Shown here: positions 1 through 6,844 of the stretch, one piece after another
How the letters are laid out: the number at the start of each line of letters is the position of its first letter
Position numbering within the stretch: position 1 is the first letter of the stretch
Assembly: GCF_001431505.1 (NCBI RefSeq)
Contig: NZ_LDJP01000062.1
Span: forward strand, 1 to 43,621
Direction of reading: 5' to 3'
Source: Stenotrophomonas daejeonensis
GTDB taxonomy: Bacteria; Pseudomonadota; Gammaproteobacteria; Xanthomonadales; Xanthomonadaceae
DNA: 43,621 nt
The notes under the pieces: model-generated
The model's database searches: none
Seen by the model: the letters and a program-made list of their open reading frames with translations, nothing else
Told to the model about the DNA's origin: nothing
Translations under genes and position numbers: made by a program

Positions 1-45
1 ATGGAGTCCCGATGGTTCAGGCGTCGCTGACTGCGTTTGCCCCGC

Positions 46-165
46 ATCCGCCCTTCGGGCACCTCGCTCCGCGCCCCGGCCCGGCGCAGCGCGCCGGGCG
101 TTCAAGCGTGTGCGAGCCAGTGGCTCGCGAGCAACATGCTTTCACCCCGCAGGGAGAAAGGGCGT
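46..165. repeat. Probable decayed copy of the CTCTCCC/GGGAGA dispersed element
   Basis: Bases 46-71 (catccgcccttcgggcacct and onward) resemble the inner part of the intact element at 1070-1100, and 141-165 (ccccgcagggagaaaggg) resembles its right end at 1100-1118. About 70 bp of unrelated GC-rich sequence lies between. No convincing gene is seen in bases 1-164; the open frames there lack recognisable protein character. This is a by-eye match only. Confidence 0.35.
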
Positions 166-719
166 TACATCCGCGCCGGCGCCATCTTCCACAGCAGCGC
201 GCGGAACGGCACCAGCAGGCACAGGCCGATGCCCAGCTTCACCAGCCAGTCGCCCACCGCCCAGCTGAGCCACGGCAACGCCGAGCCGGCGAAGGCGATC
301 GACCAGAAGATCGCCGTGTCCAGCGTCGCGCTGCAGGTGGTGGCCACCGCCGGCGCGCGCCACCAGTTGCCGGCGCGCAGGCGGTCGAACACGGTGATGT
401 CCAGCAGCTGCGCGCAGATGAAGGCCATGCACGAGGCGATGGCAATCCGCGGCGTGGCGATCCACAGCGACAGCACCACCGCCACCGCGAAACCGGCCCA
501 GGCCACGCGCCGCGCGGCGCGCGGGCCGAAGCGGCGGTTGATCAGGTTGCTGACCAGGAACGCCACCGGGTAGCTGAAGGCGCCCCAGGTCAGCCAGTCG
601 TTGATCGGGTACTGCACCAGCACGTTCGAGCCCAGCACCACCGCGCCCATCGCCAGCACGGCCAGCAGCAGCGAGGTGGGGGTCAGCGGGGCGAAACGGA
701 TGGGCGGATACGGGGACAT
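165..719 (-). CDS. yhhQ: Queuosine precursor transporter, YhhQ/VUT family
   Basis: An inner-membrane protein of 184 aa that matches the YhhQ (QueP, formerly DUF165) family, which imports 7-deazaguanine precursors of queuosine for tRNA modification. Visible family features are the N-terminal segment PIRFAPLTPTSLLLAVLAMG, the segment WGAFSYPVAFLVSNLINRRF with its conserved SNLINRRFGP-like turn, and later helices around SCMAFICAQLLDITVFDRLR and ATLDTAIFWSIAFAG. About six hydrophobic segments are present. The frame is open upstream to 902, but the extra residues are proline- and histidine-rich with no family character, so the ATG at 719 (MSPYPP) was chosen. A possible -10 (TACAAT on the minus strand, 810-805) lies upstream. 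It stands alone, separated by repeats from the gene behind it. Substrate is inferred from the family. Confidence 0.9.
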   Translation of the reverse strand: MSPYPPIRFAPLTPTSLLLAVLAMGAVVLGSNVLVQYPINDWLTWGAFSYPVAFLVSNLINRRFGPRAARRVAWAGFAVAVVLSLWIATPRIAIASCMAFICAQLLDITVFDRLRAGNWWRAPAVATTCSATLDTAIFWSIAFAGSALPWLSWAVGDWLVKLGIGLCLLVPFRALLWKMAPARM

Positions 720-804
720 GGACGGCAATGCCGGCACCAGGGGCACCGGGGAATGATCGGAAGGGGAAACCGCCCTGCCGGAACCGGCAGGCGCGGGGCC
801 GGGC

Positions 805-810
805 ATTGTA
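805..810 (-). promoter_or_regulatory. Possible -10 box for the yhhQ gene
   Basis: The minus strand reads TACAAT within GTTTACAATGCC, 86 bases upstream of the chosen start. No good -35 is visible at 16-18 bp. The leader between it and the start contains a GCCTGCCGG/CCGGCAGGC hairpin. I do not recognise a preQ1 riboswitch in it. Confidence 0.3.
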
Positions 811-921
811 AACGTCCGGCCTGAATCAGGCGTGGGCGCATGCCGGTGGCTTGCGGCGTGGTGCCCGATCATGTGCACCTTCGGTGGATGCGAAGGCCTC
901 ATGTGAATGGTTCCGCATCAC

Positions 922-1183
922 GTAGGTGCCGGGCTTGCCCGGCACGGGGCTTTGCCGGGACCTGATTGGTACGAAGTTTCAGTTTCAAGCCCCTCTCCCT
1001 TCGGGAGAGGGGTTGGGGAGAGGGTATGGGGCGAAGCCGCGCGGTATTTGATTGCACCAGGCTTCGCCGGAACCCTCATCCGCCCCTTCGGGGCACCTTC
1101 TCCCGGAGGGAGAAGGGATAAGCTGAAAGTCGGTGCTGACCGGGTACCGGGAAGGCTCCATGCGGGGCAAGCCCCGCAGCTAC
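922..1183. repeat. GTAG-headed BIME split by a second element
   Basis: The left arm at 922-949 is GTAGGTGCCGGGCTTGCCCG continuing to CACGGGG. The right arm ends at 1183 and reads on the minus strand GTAGCTGCGGGGCTTGCCCC and on to CATGGAGCC. Intact pairs elsewhere (19322-19391, 4190-4260) have the same two inverted hairpins joined by a short ggctttcccgg-type middle. Here remnants of that middle (ctttgccggga and ccgggaaggc) are separated by about 185 bp holding the CTCTCCC element. The terminal CTAC at 1180-1183 includes the stop codon of the ELM1-family gene. Confidence 0.85.
977..1128. repeat. CTCTCCC/GGGAGA dispersed element
   Basis: The core starts with CCCCTCTCCCTTCGGGAGAG (a perfect hairpin) and ends with a second hairpin pair, CGCCCCTTCGGGGC and CTTCTCCCGGAGGGAGAAGG. 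Short inverted termini TTTCAG (977-982) and CTGAAA (1123-1128) bound it. Its minus strand gives a spurious reading frame (985-1170), which is not annotated. A decayed relative lies at 46-165. Confidence 0.7.
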
Positions 1184-2151
1184 AACCCCAGCCTTGCCTT
1201 CACTTCGGCGGCGATGCGCGGGGTTTCGCGCAACGGCTCGATGGCCGGTTGCGGGCCAGCCGCCAGCGCATCCCGCGCGTCGAGCAGGCGGCCACGCGCG
1301 CGCAACGACTGCTGGAATCGTGCCATCCGCGCCTGTGCGCGTTGGCCGAGCAGCACGCCCACCGGCACGCGGGTGGCGCAGGCCTCGGACAGCAGGTTCA
1401 CCGAATCCGGGGTGCAGACGATGCGGTCGGCCCAGCCCAGCAGGCCGGCATACGGGTTGGAGCCGTCGCCGCCATCGCTCCAGATCACGCCGGGGACATC
1501 GTCGAAGGCGCGCAGCAGCGCCTGCGTCACCGCGCGCGGGGTGCGCCGCGAGGTGGTCGCCAGCACGCTGCCGCCTTCGCCGCGGATGCATGCGGCCAGC
1601 TCGGCCAGCAAGGGCGCGATCTCCTGCTCGCGCCACGGCGCATGCTCGGTGGGCCCGCCCACCAGCAGCGCGGTGCGCGGGCCGGGCAACTGCTCGAAGC
1701 TGGAAAACGCGGCGCGGCCGCAGGCCAGCCATTCGTCGTTCACCGGGTTCAGGCTGCCGAGCAGGGTGAGCACGTTGCCGCCGCGCAGGCGGTCGTGCTC
1801 GGGCACCACCAGCAGTTGCCAGTGGCGCGGGGTGATGCGCGGGTCGAGGATCTGCACGGTGTGCGTGCCGCGCCGGCCAAGCACGCGCAACGCGCCGGCG
1901 GCCTGCCGCCCGCAGCCGATCGCCAGCGCCGGCGGGTTCGCCGCCAGCCGCGCGAAGCCTTCCCCGTAGCCCTGCGCGGCGCCGGGCAGCCACCGTGGCG
2001 CCAGCCAGCGCCACGGTGCGCGCGGCTGCAGTTGCAGGCGCTGCTGCCCCCCCAGGCGCAAGGCCGATGCCAGCGCCACGGCCTGGCGCAGGTTGCCGGC
2101 GCGGCCGTCGGTAATCGTCCAGGGAAGTGTCGATTGTTCTGCGTGTGGCAT
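1180..2151 (-). CDS. ELM1/GtrOC1 family protein (Mito_fiss_Elm1, formerly DUF1022)
   Basis: A protein of 323 aa that matches the bacterial family named after plant mitochondrial fission protein ELM1. Recognisable blocks are WTITDGRAGNLRQAVALASAL near the N-terminus, TVQILDPRITPRHWQLLVVPEHD in the middle, the ALLVGGPTEHAPW segment, SVLATTSRRTPRAV, and VICTPDSVNLLSEA-like near residue 245 (here RIVCTPDSVNLLSEACATRVPV). The two-half layout with a C-terminal nucleotide-sugar-like site resembles GT-B glycosyltransferases. Function in bacteria is unsettled, and an envelope polysaccharide role is only inference. The start at 2151 (MPHAEQSTLPW) faces the divergent nitroreductase gene. The TAG stop at 1182-1180 lies inside the GTAG head of a REP element. 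Confidence 0.88.
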   Translation of the reverse strand: MPHAEQSTLPWTITDGRAGNLRQAVALASALRLGGQQRLQLQPRAPWRWLAPRWLPGAAQGYGEGFARLAANPPALAIGCGRQAAGALRVLGRRGTHTVQILDPRITPRHWQLLVVPEHDRLRGGNVLTLLGSLNPVNDEWLACGRAAFSSFEQLPGPRTALLVGGPTEHAPWREQEIAPLLAELAACIRGEGGSVLATTSRRTPRAVTQALLRAFDDVPGVIWSDGGDGSNPYAGLLGWADRIVCTPDSVNLLSEACATRVPVGVLLGQRAQARMARFQQSLRARGRLLDARDALAAGPQPAIEPLRETPRIAAEVKARLGL

Positions 2152-2176
2152 TGATTCGTTTCAATCGGGCCTGGGG

Positions 2177-2203
2177 TTGCAGCGGTCGTGGCCCCTTACA
2201 CTG
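2177..2203 (+). promoter_or_regulatory. Candidate promoter of the RutE-like gene
   Basis: TTGCAG at 2177-2182 and TACACT at 2198-2203 are separated by 15 bp, which is short. The same -10 word, TACACT, occurs upstream of aceE at 7922-7927. The site lies in the 132-bp divergent region between the ELM1-family and nitroreductase genes. Confidence 0.35.
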
Positions 2204-2283
2204 CGGCCACTTGTTCGTTGTGCCATTGTTGCGGCCTTCATCGCGCAATGCCACGGCCGCAGCCCATTCGCCCTGGAGTTTCC

Positions 2284-2874
2284 ATGTCCGACGTTTTCGA
2301 CGATGCCGCGCTCGACCAGCTGTTCCGCACCGCCCGTACCCAGAATGCCTTCCAGGACCGCCCGGTCGAGGACAGCCAGCTGCACGCGCTGTACGAGCTG
2401 CTGAAGTGGGGCCCGACCGCGGCCAACGCGACGCCGGCGCGCTTCGTGTTCGTCAAGTCGGCCGAGGCCAAGCAGAAGCTGGCGCCGGCGCTGTCCGAGG
2501 GCAACCTGGCCAAGACGATGGCCGCGCCGGTCACCGTCATCGTCGGCTTCGACCTGGATTTCCACGAGAAGCTGCCGTACCTGTTCCCGCACACCGACGC
2601 CAAGAGCTGGTTCGACGGCCCGCGCGAAGGCCGCCACGAGGCCGCGTTCCGCAACGGCAGCCTGCAGGGCGGCTACCTGATCCTGGCCGCGCGCGCGCTG
2701 GGGCTGGACGCCGGCCCGATGTCCGGCTTCGACAACGCCAAGGTCGACGAGGCCTTCTTCGCCGGCACCGCGATCAAGTCCAATTTCCTCGTCAACCTCG
2801 GCTACGGCGACCCTGCCGGCGTGTTCCCGCGCCTGCCGCGGCTGTCCTTCGACGAGGCCGCGCGCATCGCCTGA
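2284..2874 (+). CDS. RutE/HadB-family nitroreductase (malonic semialdehyde reductase-like)
   Basis: A protein of 196 aa, the usual length for this FMN-dependent nitroreductase-fold family. RutE reduces malonic semialdehyde in pyrimidine degradation; HadB-like members act on other small carbonyl compounds. Family blocks are [20 protein letters not shown], the FMN-contact segment [39 protein letters not shown] and [20 protein letters not shown]. The ATG at 2284 follows a GGAG (ccctggagtttcc); the earlier in-frame ATG at 2188 would add residues unlike the family. No rut or pyrimidine-catabolism genes surround it, so the exact substrate is unknown. The YceI lipoprotein gene follows after 87 bp on the same strand. 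Confidence 0.9.
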   Translation: MSDVFDDAALDQLFRTARTQNAFQDRPVEDSQLHALYELLKWGPTAANATPARFVFVKSAEAKQKLAPALSEGNLAKTMAAPVTVIVGFDLDFHEKLPYLFPHTDAKSWFDGPREGRHEAAFRNGSLQGGYLILAARALGLDAGPMSGFDNAKVDEAFFAGTAIKSNFLVNLGYGDPAGVFPRLPRLSFDEAARIA

Positions 2875-2961
2875 TTGCCGCACCCGGCGCCGCCAGTGGA
2901 TGCCGGCCCTGTTGAACCCCGCACCTTCCTCCACCCATCCAGCCCCGTACCGGAGAGACCG

Positions 2962-3633
2962 ATGAAGACCATGAAACTGCTGCTCCCGCTGGCCCTGGCC
3001 GCCGCCATCGCCGCCTGCTCCCAGCCGGCCGAACCGGCCGCCGCCGTCGATGCGGCCACCGCCGCGCCGGCCGAAACCGCCGCCGCTCCCGAAGCCGAGG
3101 CCTTCCAGGTGGCGTCCGGCACCTACAAGCTCGATCCCAGCCACACCGACGTGCTGGTGCAGTGGAACCACATGGGCTATTCCAACCCGAGCGCGCACTT
3201 CGGCGATGCCGACGGCACCCTGGTCTACGACGCCGACGACGTGGGCAAGTCCAGCGTGGAAGTGACCCTGCCGCTGTCGGGCCTGAACAGCTTCACCGCC
3301 AAGTTCGACGAGCACCTGCGCAGCGCCGATTTCTTCGACGCGGCGCAGTTCCCGACCGCCACCTTCAAGAGCACCAGGGTGGAAGCGGCCGGCACCAACA
3401 AGCTCACCGTCACCGGCGACCTGACCGTCAAGGGCATCACCAAGCCGGTGACGCTGGACGTGACCATCAACGGCGCCGGCGAACACCCGATGATGAAGGT
3501 GCCGTCGGTGGGCTTCGATGCCACCACCACGCTCAAGCGCAGCGATTTCGGCGTGGGTGCCTATGCGCCGGCGGTGAGCGACGAGGTCAAGGTGCGCATC
3601 ACCACCGAGGCGTCGATCCCGAAGGCCGAGTAA
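2962..3633 (+). CDS. YceI-family lipoprotein
   Basis: A protein of 223 aa. The N-terminus (MKTMKLLLPLALAAAIAAC) is a lipoprotein signal with a lipobox AIAAC, so the mature protein should be lipid-anchored at Cys19. An Ala/Pro/Glu-rich linker follows, then a YceI lipocalin-like barrel from about residue 50: GTYKLDPSHTDVLVQWNHMG, SVEVTLPLSGLNSFTAKFDE, HLRSADFFDAAQFPTATFKS and GDLTVKGITKPVTLDVTING are all hallmark blocks. YceI proteins bind isoprenoid or amphiphilic lipids; the ligand here is unknown. The start at 2962 has a good ribosome site (GGAGAGACCG), and the longer upstream frame is ignored because the signal peptide begins here. A strong terminator follows at 3655-3680. Confidence 0.95.
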   Translation: MKTMKLLLPLALAAAIAACSQPAEPAAAVDAATAAPAETAAAPEAEAFQVASGTYKLDPSHTDVLVQWNHMGYSNPSAHFGDADGTLVYDADDVGKSSVEVTLPLSGLNSFTAKFDEHLRSADFFDAAQFPTATFKSTRVEAAGTNKLTVTGDLTVKGITKPVTLDVTINGAGEHPMMKVPSVGFDATTTLKRSDFGVGAYAPAVSDEVKVRITTEASIPKAE

Positions 3634-3654
3634 GCCCGGCAATTGCCGATGCAC

Positions 3655-3684
3655 GAAGGCCCGCCATTGGCGGGCCTTCTGCTT
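3655..3684 (+). terminator. Intrinsic terminator after the YceI gene
   Basis: A perfect 11-bp stem (GAAGGCCCGCC, ATT loop, GGCGGGCCTTC) at 3655-3679 is followed by TGCTTT. It may also serve the convergent minus-strand gene ending at 3715. Confidence 0.85.
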
Positions 3685-3714
3685 TCCGTGGGTGCATGGC
3701 CCGGCTGCCGTGCC

Positions 3715-4185
3715 TCAGCCCAGTGATTGCAGCCACGCGGCGGCGGCAGTGCTGGGCGTTTGCCCGGCTTTCACCGGCAAGCCGCTGGCCTGCACGAACG
3801 TCTGCGCGGCCTGCGCCAACCGCTGGCGCGCGACCAGCATGACCTGCCGGGCCGCGGCCTGCTGCTTGCGCAGCTGCACGATGTGTATCGACGGCCGTCC
3901 CGCCGGCGCGTACTTCTGGTCGCGGCGCAGCACGTCCGTCACCTGGTCGACGTCATGTTCGGCCTGCAGCAGCAGGTGCTGCGCGCGCACCAACGCACGC
4001 AGCGGCTCGCGCAATGCCTGCGTTCGGGCCAAGCCGGCCAGCGCCGTGTCGCAGTGCGCGTCCGCGGCCATGCGCTCGCGCAGGGCTTCCAGTCCCGCCA
4101 TCGTCAGCTTGCCCACGCCATCGCCTGTTTCACCGTGACCGGGCGCGATTGTCGCATCGACACGTCTGTTGGAGTGCGAGGGCAT
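3715..4185 (-). CDS. Hypothetical protein, helical, Ala/Gln-rich
   Basis: Not recognised. From the ATG at 4185 it would have 156 aa; an internal ATG at 4101 (MAGLEALRERM) gives 128 aa. The first residues (PSHSNRRVDATIAPGHGETG) are low-complexity, so the shorter form may be the real one. Neither start has a clear ribosome site. The rest is almost all predicted helix with heptad-like Leu/Ala spacing (LREPLRALVRAQHLLLQAEH, then RKQQAAARQVMLVARQRLAQ) and ends in AAAAWLQSLG. A short basic stretch RRDQKYAPAGRPSIH divides the two helical halves. No signal peptide is seen. The first start lies five bases from a tandem pair of BIMEs, and reading frames that extend into them are repeat-derived and were excluded. 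Confidence 0.6.
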   Translation of the reverse strand: MPSHSNRRVDATIAPGHGETGDGVGKLTMAGLEALRERMAADAHCDTALAGLARTQALREPLRALVRAQHLLLQAEHDVDQVTDVLRRDQKYAPAGRPSIHIVQLRKQQAAARQVMLVARQRLAQAAQTFVQASGLPVKAGQTPSTAAAAWLQSLG

Positions 4186-4189
4186 GTCC

Positions 4190-4260
4190 GTAGATGCGGG
4201 GCTTGCCCCGCATGGGGCATTACCAGGGGAGCTCCCGTGCCGGGCAAGCCCGGCACCTAC
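4190..4260. repeat. GTAG-headed BIME, first of a tandem pair
   Basis: Two inverted REP hairpins: GTAGATGCGGGGCTTGCCCC(GCAT) at the left, and the inverse of GTAGGTGCCGGGCTTGCCCG at the right, ending in CTAC at 4257-4260. The heads match the GTAG signature of Stenotrophomonas SMAG-type repeats. Confidence 0.9.
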
Positions 4261-4270
4261 GAGGCATCTT

Positions 4271-4339
4271 GTAGATGCGGGGCTTGCCCCGCATGAAGCT
4301 TTCCCGATGAGCCCCGTGCCGGGCAAGCCCGGCACCTGC
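4271..4339. repeat. GTAG-headed BIME, second of a tandem pair
   Basis: Same organisation as 4190-4260. The right terminus reads CTGC instead of CTAC. It lies 10 bp from the first BIME, between the I78 inhibitor gene and the hypothetical gene downstream of it on the minus strand. Confidence 0.88.
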
Positions 4340-4395
4340 AACGGCGTTGCTCGTTGGGGTGCCAGGGAACGTCGTTTCTTTGCCTGCCGCTTGGC

Positions 4396-4707
4396 TTATT
4401 CGCAGCGCACCGCGGTGATGGTGTTGCCGGCGTCGAGGTACACGCGCAGGCGGTCGCGGCGGAAATCGCGGGAGACGACCGTGGTCGGGCCGACCGGGTT
4501 CACCAGCCCGGCGCCGCTCTCGCGCGACAGCCGGCGCATGTTCGCCTCGTTGCCGGGCTCGCCTACCGCCCACTGCGACTGCGAGGCATCGCACTGGCCG
4601 TCGCCGGCGACGGTGGGGCCGGGCGTGCTCAGGCAGCCGGACAGGCCCGCGGCGAGCAGCGCGGCGCTGGCGCAGGAACGGAAATGGCGGGGGAACCGTG
4701 GGGTCAT
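4396..4707 (-). CDS. I78-family peptidase inhibitor lipoprotein
   Basis: A small exported protein of 103 aa. It starts with a signal ending in a lipobox (LLAAGLSGC), so it is probably lipidated at Cys20. The mature part has the I78 inhibitor layout: a first Cys in GQCDAS, then the arginine-rich helix NMRRLSRESGAG, followed by VNPVGPTTVVSRDFRRDRLR and a C-terminal VYLDAGNTITAVRCE. The two cysteines near the ends would form the family disulfide. Such proteins inhibit serine peptidases and probably protect the periplasm. The start at 4707 (MTPRFPRHF) was chosen because the signal begins there; the frame is open further upstream. It diverges from the amide hydrolase gene at 4886 across 178 bp, where I could not identify promoters with confidence. 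Confidence 0.85.
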   Translation of the reverse strand: MTPRFPRHFRSCASAALLAAGLSGCLSTPGPTVAGDGQCDASQSQWAVGEPGNEANMRRLSRESGAGLVNPVGPTTVVSRDFRRDRLRVYLDAGNTITAVRCE

Positions 4708-4885
4708 GGCAGGCAACCGGATGAACCGCCGGAAGCATAGCAGCCACGGCCCCGGGCATGCCGGGCCGGCGGCGCACATCGCGGCACGGGGGAAACGGCG
4801 CGGGCGTTCACGGCTGCGGGACGGCACTTGTCCTAGCGTCGCCCGGAACCATCACCGAAACAGGGCGGAAGGGGAGCTTGCAGCC

Positions 4886-5944
4886 ATGAAGAATCCGGGG
4901 AAATCCATCATCGCGGCGTGCATCGCCCTCGTCGCCGGCGGCCTGGGCCAGCAGGCAGACGCCTGCACCCGTTTCGTCTACCAAGGCGCCGGCAACGAGG
5001 TCATCACCGGCCGTTCGATGGACTACAAGGTCGATACCGGCACCCACCTGTGGATGTTCCCGCGCGGCATGCAGCGCACCGGCGAGGCCGGCGCGAACTC
5101 CCTGCGGTGGACCTCGCGCTACGGCAGCGTCGTCGCCAGCGCCTACGACATCGCCATCACCGACGGCATGAACGAGGCCGGGCTGGTCGCCAACCTGCTG
5201 TGGCTGGCCGAATCGGAATACCCGGACCGCGACAGCGGCAAGCCCGGCCTGAGCATCTCGGCGTGGACGCAGTACATGCTCGACAACTTCGCCAGCGTCG
5301 ACGAGGCGGTGAAGGCGCTGGCCGACGAGCCGTTCACGCTGATCACCGACAGCCCGCCGGGCGAACAGCGCCTGGCCACGCTGCACCTGTCCCTGTCCGA
5401 TGCCAGCGGCGACAGCGCCATCATCGAGTACATCAAGGGCAAGCAGGTCATCCACCACGGCCGCGACTACCAGGTGATGACCAACTCGCCGATCTTCGAG
5501 GAACAGCTGGCGTTGAACGAATACTGGCGGGCGATCGGCGGCACGGTGATGCTGCCGGGCACCAACCGCGCCGCCGACCGCTTCGCGCGCGCCTCGTTCT
5601 ACGTCAACGCGATCCCCAAGTCCGCCGACCCGGTCGAATCCGTCGCCTCGGCCTTCGGCGTGATCCGCAACGTGTCGGTGCCCTACGGCATCACCACGCC
5701 GGACCAGCCGAACATCGCCTCCACGCGCTGGCGCAGCGTGGCCGACCAGACGCGCAGGCTGTATTTCTTCGAGTCGGCGTTGGCGCCCAACGTGTTCTGG
5801 GTGGACCTGAAGAAGATCGATTTCTCTGCGGAAACCGGCAGGACCCGGCGGCTGGACCTGGGCCAGTACCAGCGCACCATCCATTCGGGCGAAGCCAACG
5901 CGCAGTTCGAGGAAACCGCGCCGTTCCGCTTCCTGGGCGTGTGA
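4886..5944 (+). CDS. Exported linear-amide C-N hydrolase (choloylglycine hydrolase/penicillin V acylase family, Ntn fold)
   Basis: A protein of 352 aa. A signal peptide (MKNPGKSIIAACIALVAGG) ends in ADA just before Cys27 (CTRFVYQG), so signal cleavage would expose the N-terminal catalytic Cys of this Ntn-hydrolase family. Arg43 (in GRSMDYK) and Asp46 lie 16 and 19 residues after the Cys, as in bile-salt hydrolase. Asn200 in VMTNSP matches the oxyanion Asn. The segment NRAADRFARASFY carries the later active-site Arg. Periplasmic location is expected. Family members cleave bile salts, penicillin V or, in several Gram-negatives, N-acyl homoserine lactones; substrate here is undetermined. Ribosome site GGGGAG precedes ATG 4886. 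The gene ends 32 bp from the convergent yqjH. Confidence 0.93.
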   Translation: MKNPGKSIIAACIALVAGGLGQQADACTRFVYQGAGNEVITGRSMDYKVDTGTHLWMFPRGMQRTGEAGANSLRWTSRYGSVVASAYDIAITDGMNEAGLVANLLWLAESEYPDRDSGKPGLSISAWTQYMLDNFASVDEAVKALADEPFTLITDSPPGEQRLATLHLSLSDASGDSAIIEYIKGKQVIHHGRDYQVMTNSPIFEEQLALNEYWRAIGGTVMLPGTNRAADRFARASFYVNAIPKSADPVESVASAFGVIRNVSVPYGITTPDQPNIASTRWRSVADQTRRLYFFESALAPNVFWVDLKKIDFSAETGRTRRLDLGQYQRTIHSGEANAQFEETAPFRFLGV

Positions 5945-5975
5945 GCCCGGGTTCGTCCTTTGCCGATCCCGCCGC

Positions 5976-6767
5976 TTATTCCGCGTCGTCGGGATCGGCC
6001 TTCCAGTAGCCGGTGGCGCGGATCCATTCCTTGGGCACCTGCAGGTGGCCTTCGACGAACTTGCGCATCAGCCGCGCGCGCCGCGACTCGACCGCGATCC
6101 AGTAGAACGCATCGCCGTCGGGCGCCTCGAAATCCACCAGCGCGTCCTCCAGCAGGGTGCTGCCGGCCGCGTCGAAGCCGTTGCGCTCGAACCACGTCAC
6201 GTTGACCTGCGCGGTGCTTTCCAGCGGCTGGCGGTCGCCTTCCTCGGGGATCTCGACGAACACCTCGGCCACGGCGTGCGCGGGCAGTTCCGCCAGCCGC
6301 CGGGCGATGGCCGGCAGCGCGGTTTCGTCGCCGATCAGCACGTAGGCATCGAAGTCGTCGGCCACCACGTGCGAGCCGCGTGGGCCGGCCACCACCAGCG
6401 CGTCGCCGGGGGCGGCGGCGGCCGCCCAGCTCGTGGCCGGGCCATCGCCGTGCAGCACGAAGTCCAGCACCAGCTCGCCGGCCGCTGCGTCGTAGTGGCG
6501 CGGGGTGTAGTCGCGGGCGGGCGAGGGCGGCTTGCCCTGCGGGTAGCGCGGGCCGTGTTCGGTCAGTTCCGGCAGCACGAACTCGCCTTCGGCGTTGGGG
6601 AAGAACAGCTTGACGTGGTCGTCCGGGGAGCGGCTGTCGAAGCCTTCCAGCGCCGGCCCGCCGACGACGATGCGCTGCATGTTGGGCGTCAGCCGTTCGC
6701 TGCGCAGCACCTGCAGGTGGCGGAAGCGGGGCGTGAGGCGGACCAGTCGGGTTTCATGGCGTGACAT
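5976..6767 (-). CDS. yqjH: Siderophore-interacting protein, ferric-chelate reductase (YqjH/ViuB-like)
   Basis: A cytoplasmic flavoreductase of 263 aa that strips iron from ferric siderophores. The N-terminal FAD domain shows RIVVGGPALEGF, the substrate loop FDSRSPDDHVKLFFP, and the flavin-binding ARDYTPRHYD motif near residue 88. The NAD(P)H-side SIP domain shows VAGPRGSHVVADDFDAYVLI, GDETALPAIARRL and, at the C-terminus, FYWIAVESRRARLMRKFV with RATGYWKADPDD. The ATG at 6767 has AGGA upstream; the longer open frame (to 6929) encodes no family sequence. It lies 77 bp downstream of the PadR regulator gene, so the two are probably co-transcribed, whereas E. coli yqjH and yqjI are divergent. Iron/nickel control through YqjI is inferred. 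Confidence 0.92.
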   Translation of the reverse strand: MSRHETRLVRLTPRFRHLQVLRSERLTPNMQRIVVGGPALEGFDSRSPDDHVKLFFPNAEGEFVLPELTEHGPRYPQGKPPSPARDYTPRHYDAAAGELVLDFVLHGDGPATSWAAAAAPGDALVVAGPRGSHVVADDFDAYVLIGDETALPAIARRLAELPAHAVAEVFVEIPEEGDRQPLESTAQVNVTWFERNGFDAAGSTLLEDALVDFEAPDGDAFYWIAVESRRARLMRKFVEGHLQVPKEWIRATGYWKADPDDAE

Positions 6768-6844
6768 CGGGAATCCTGCGCAGGGTGGGGAATGCGGGAG
6801 CGCCACGGCCAGCGGCCGTGGCGGGTGTTGGTGCGGTGGCCGGC

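Noticed and set aside
12..824. Long plus-strand frame at the window start
   Set aside because: Antisense to the YhhQ gene, with Arg/Gln/His-rich low-complexity translation.
985..1170. Small minus-strand frame with SPSGRRCPEGADEG-type peptide
   Set aside because: Entirely encoded by the CTCTCCC repeat. Such peptides are a known source of spurious annotations in this group.
4190..4339. Two near-identical units that could suggest a CRISPR array
   Set aside because: The units are inverted palindrome pairs with GTAG heads, recur singly across the window, and have no regular spacers or cas genes.
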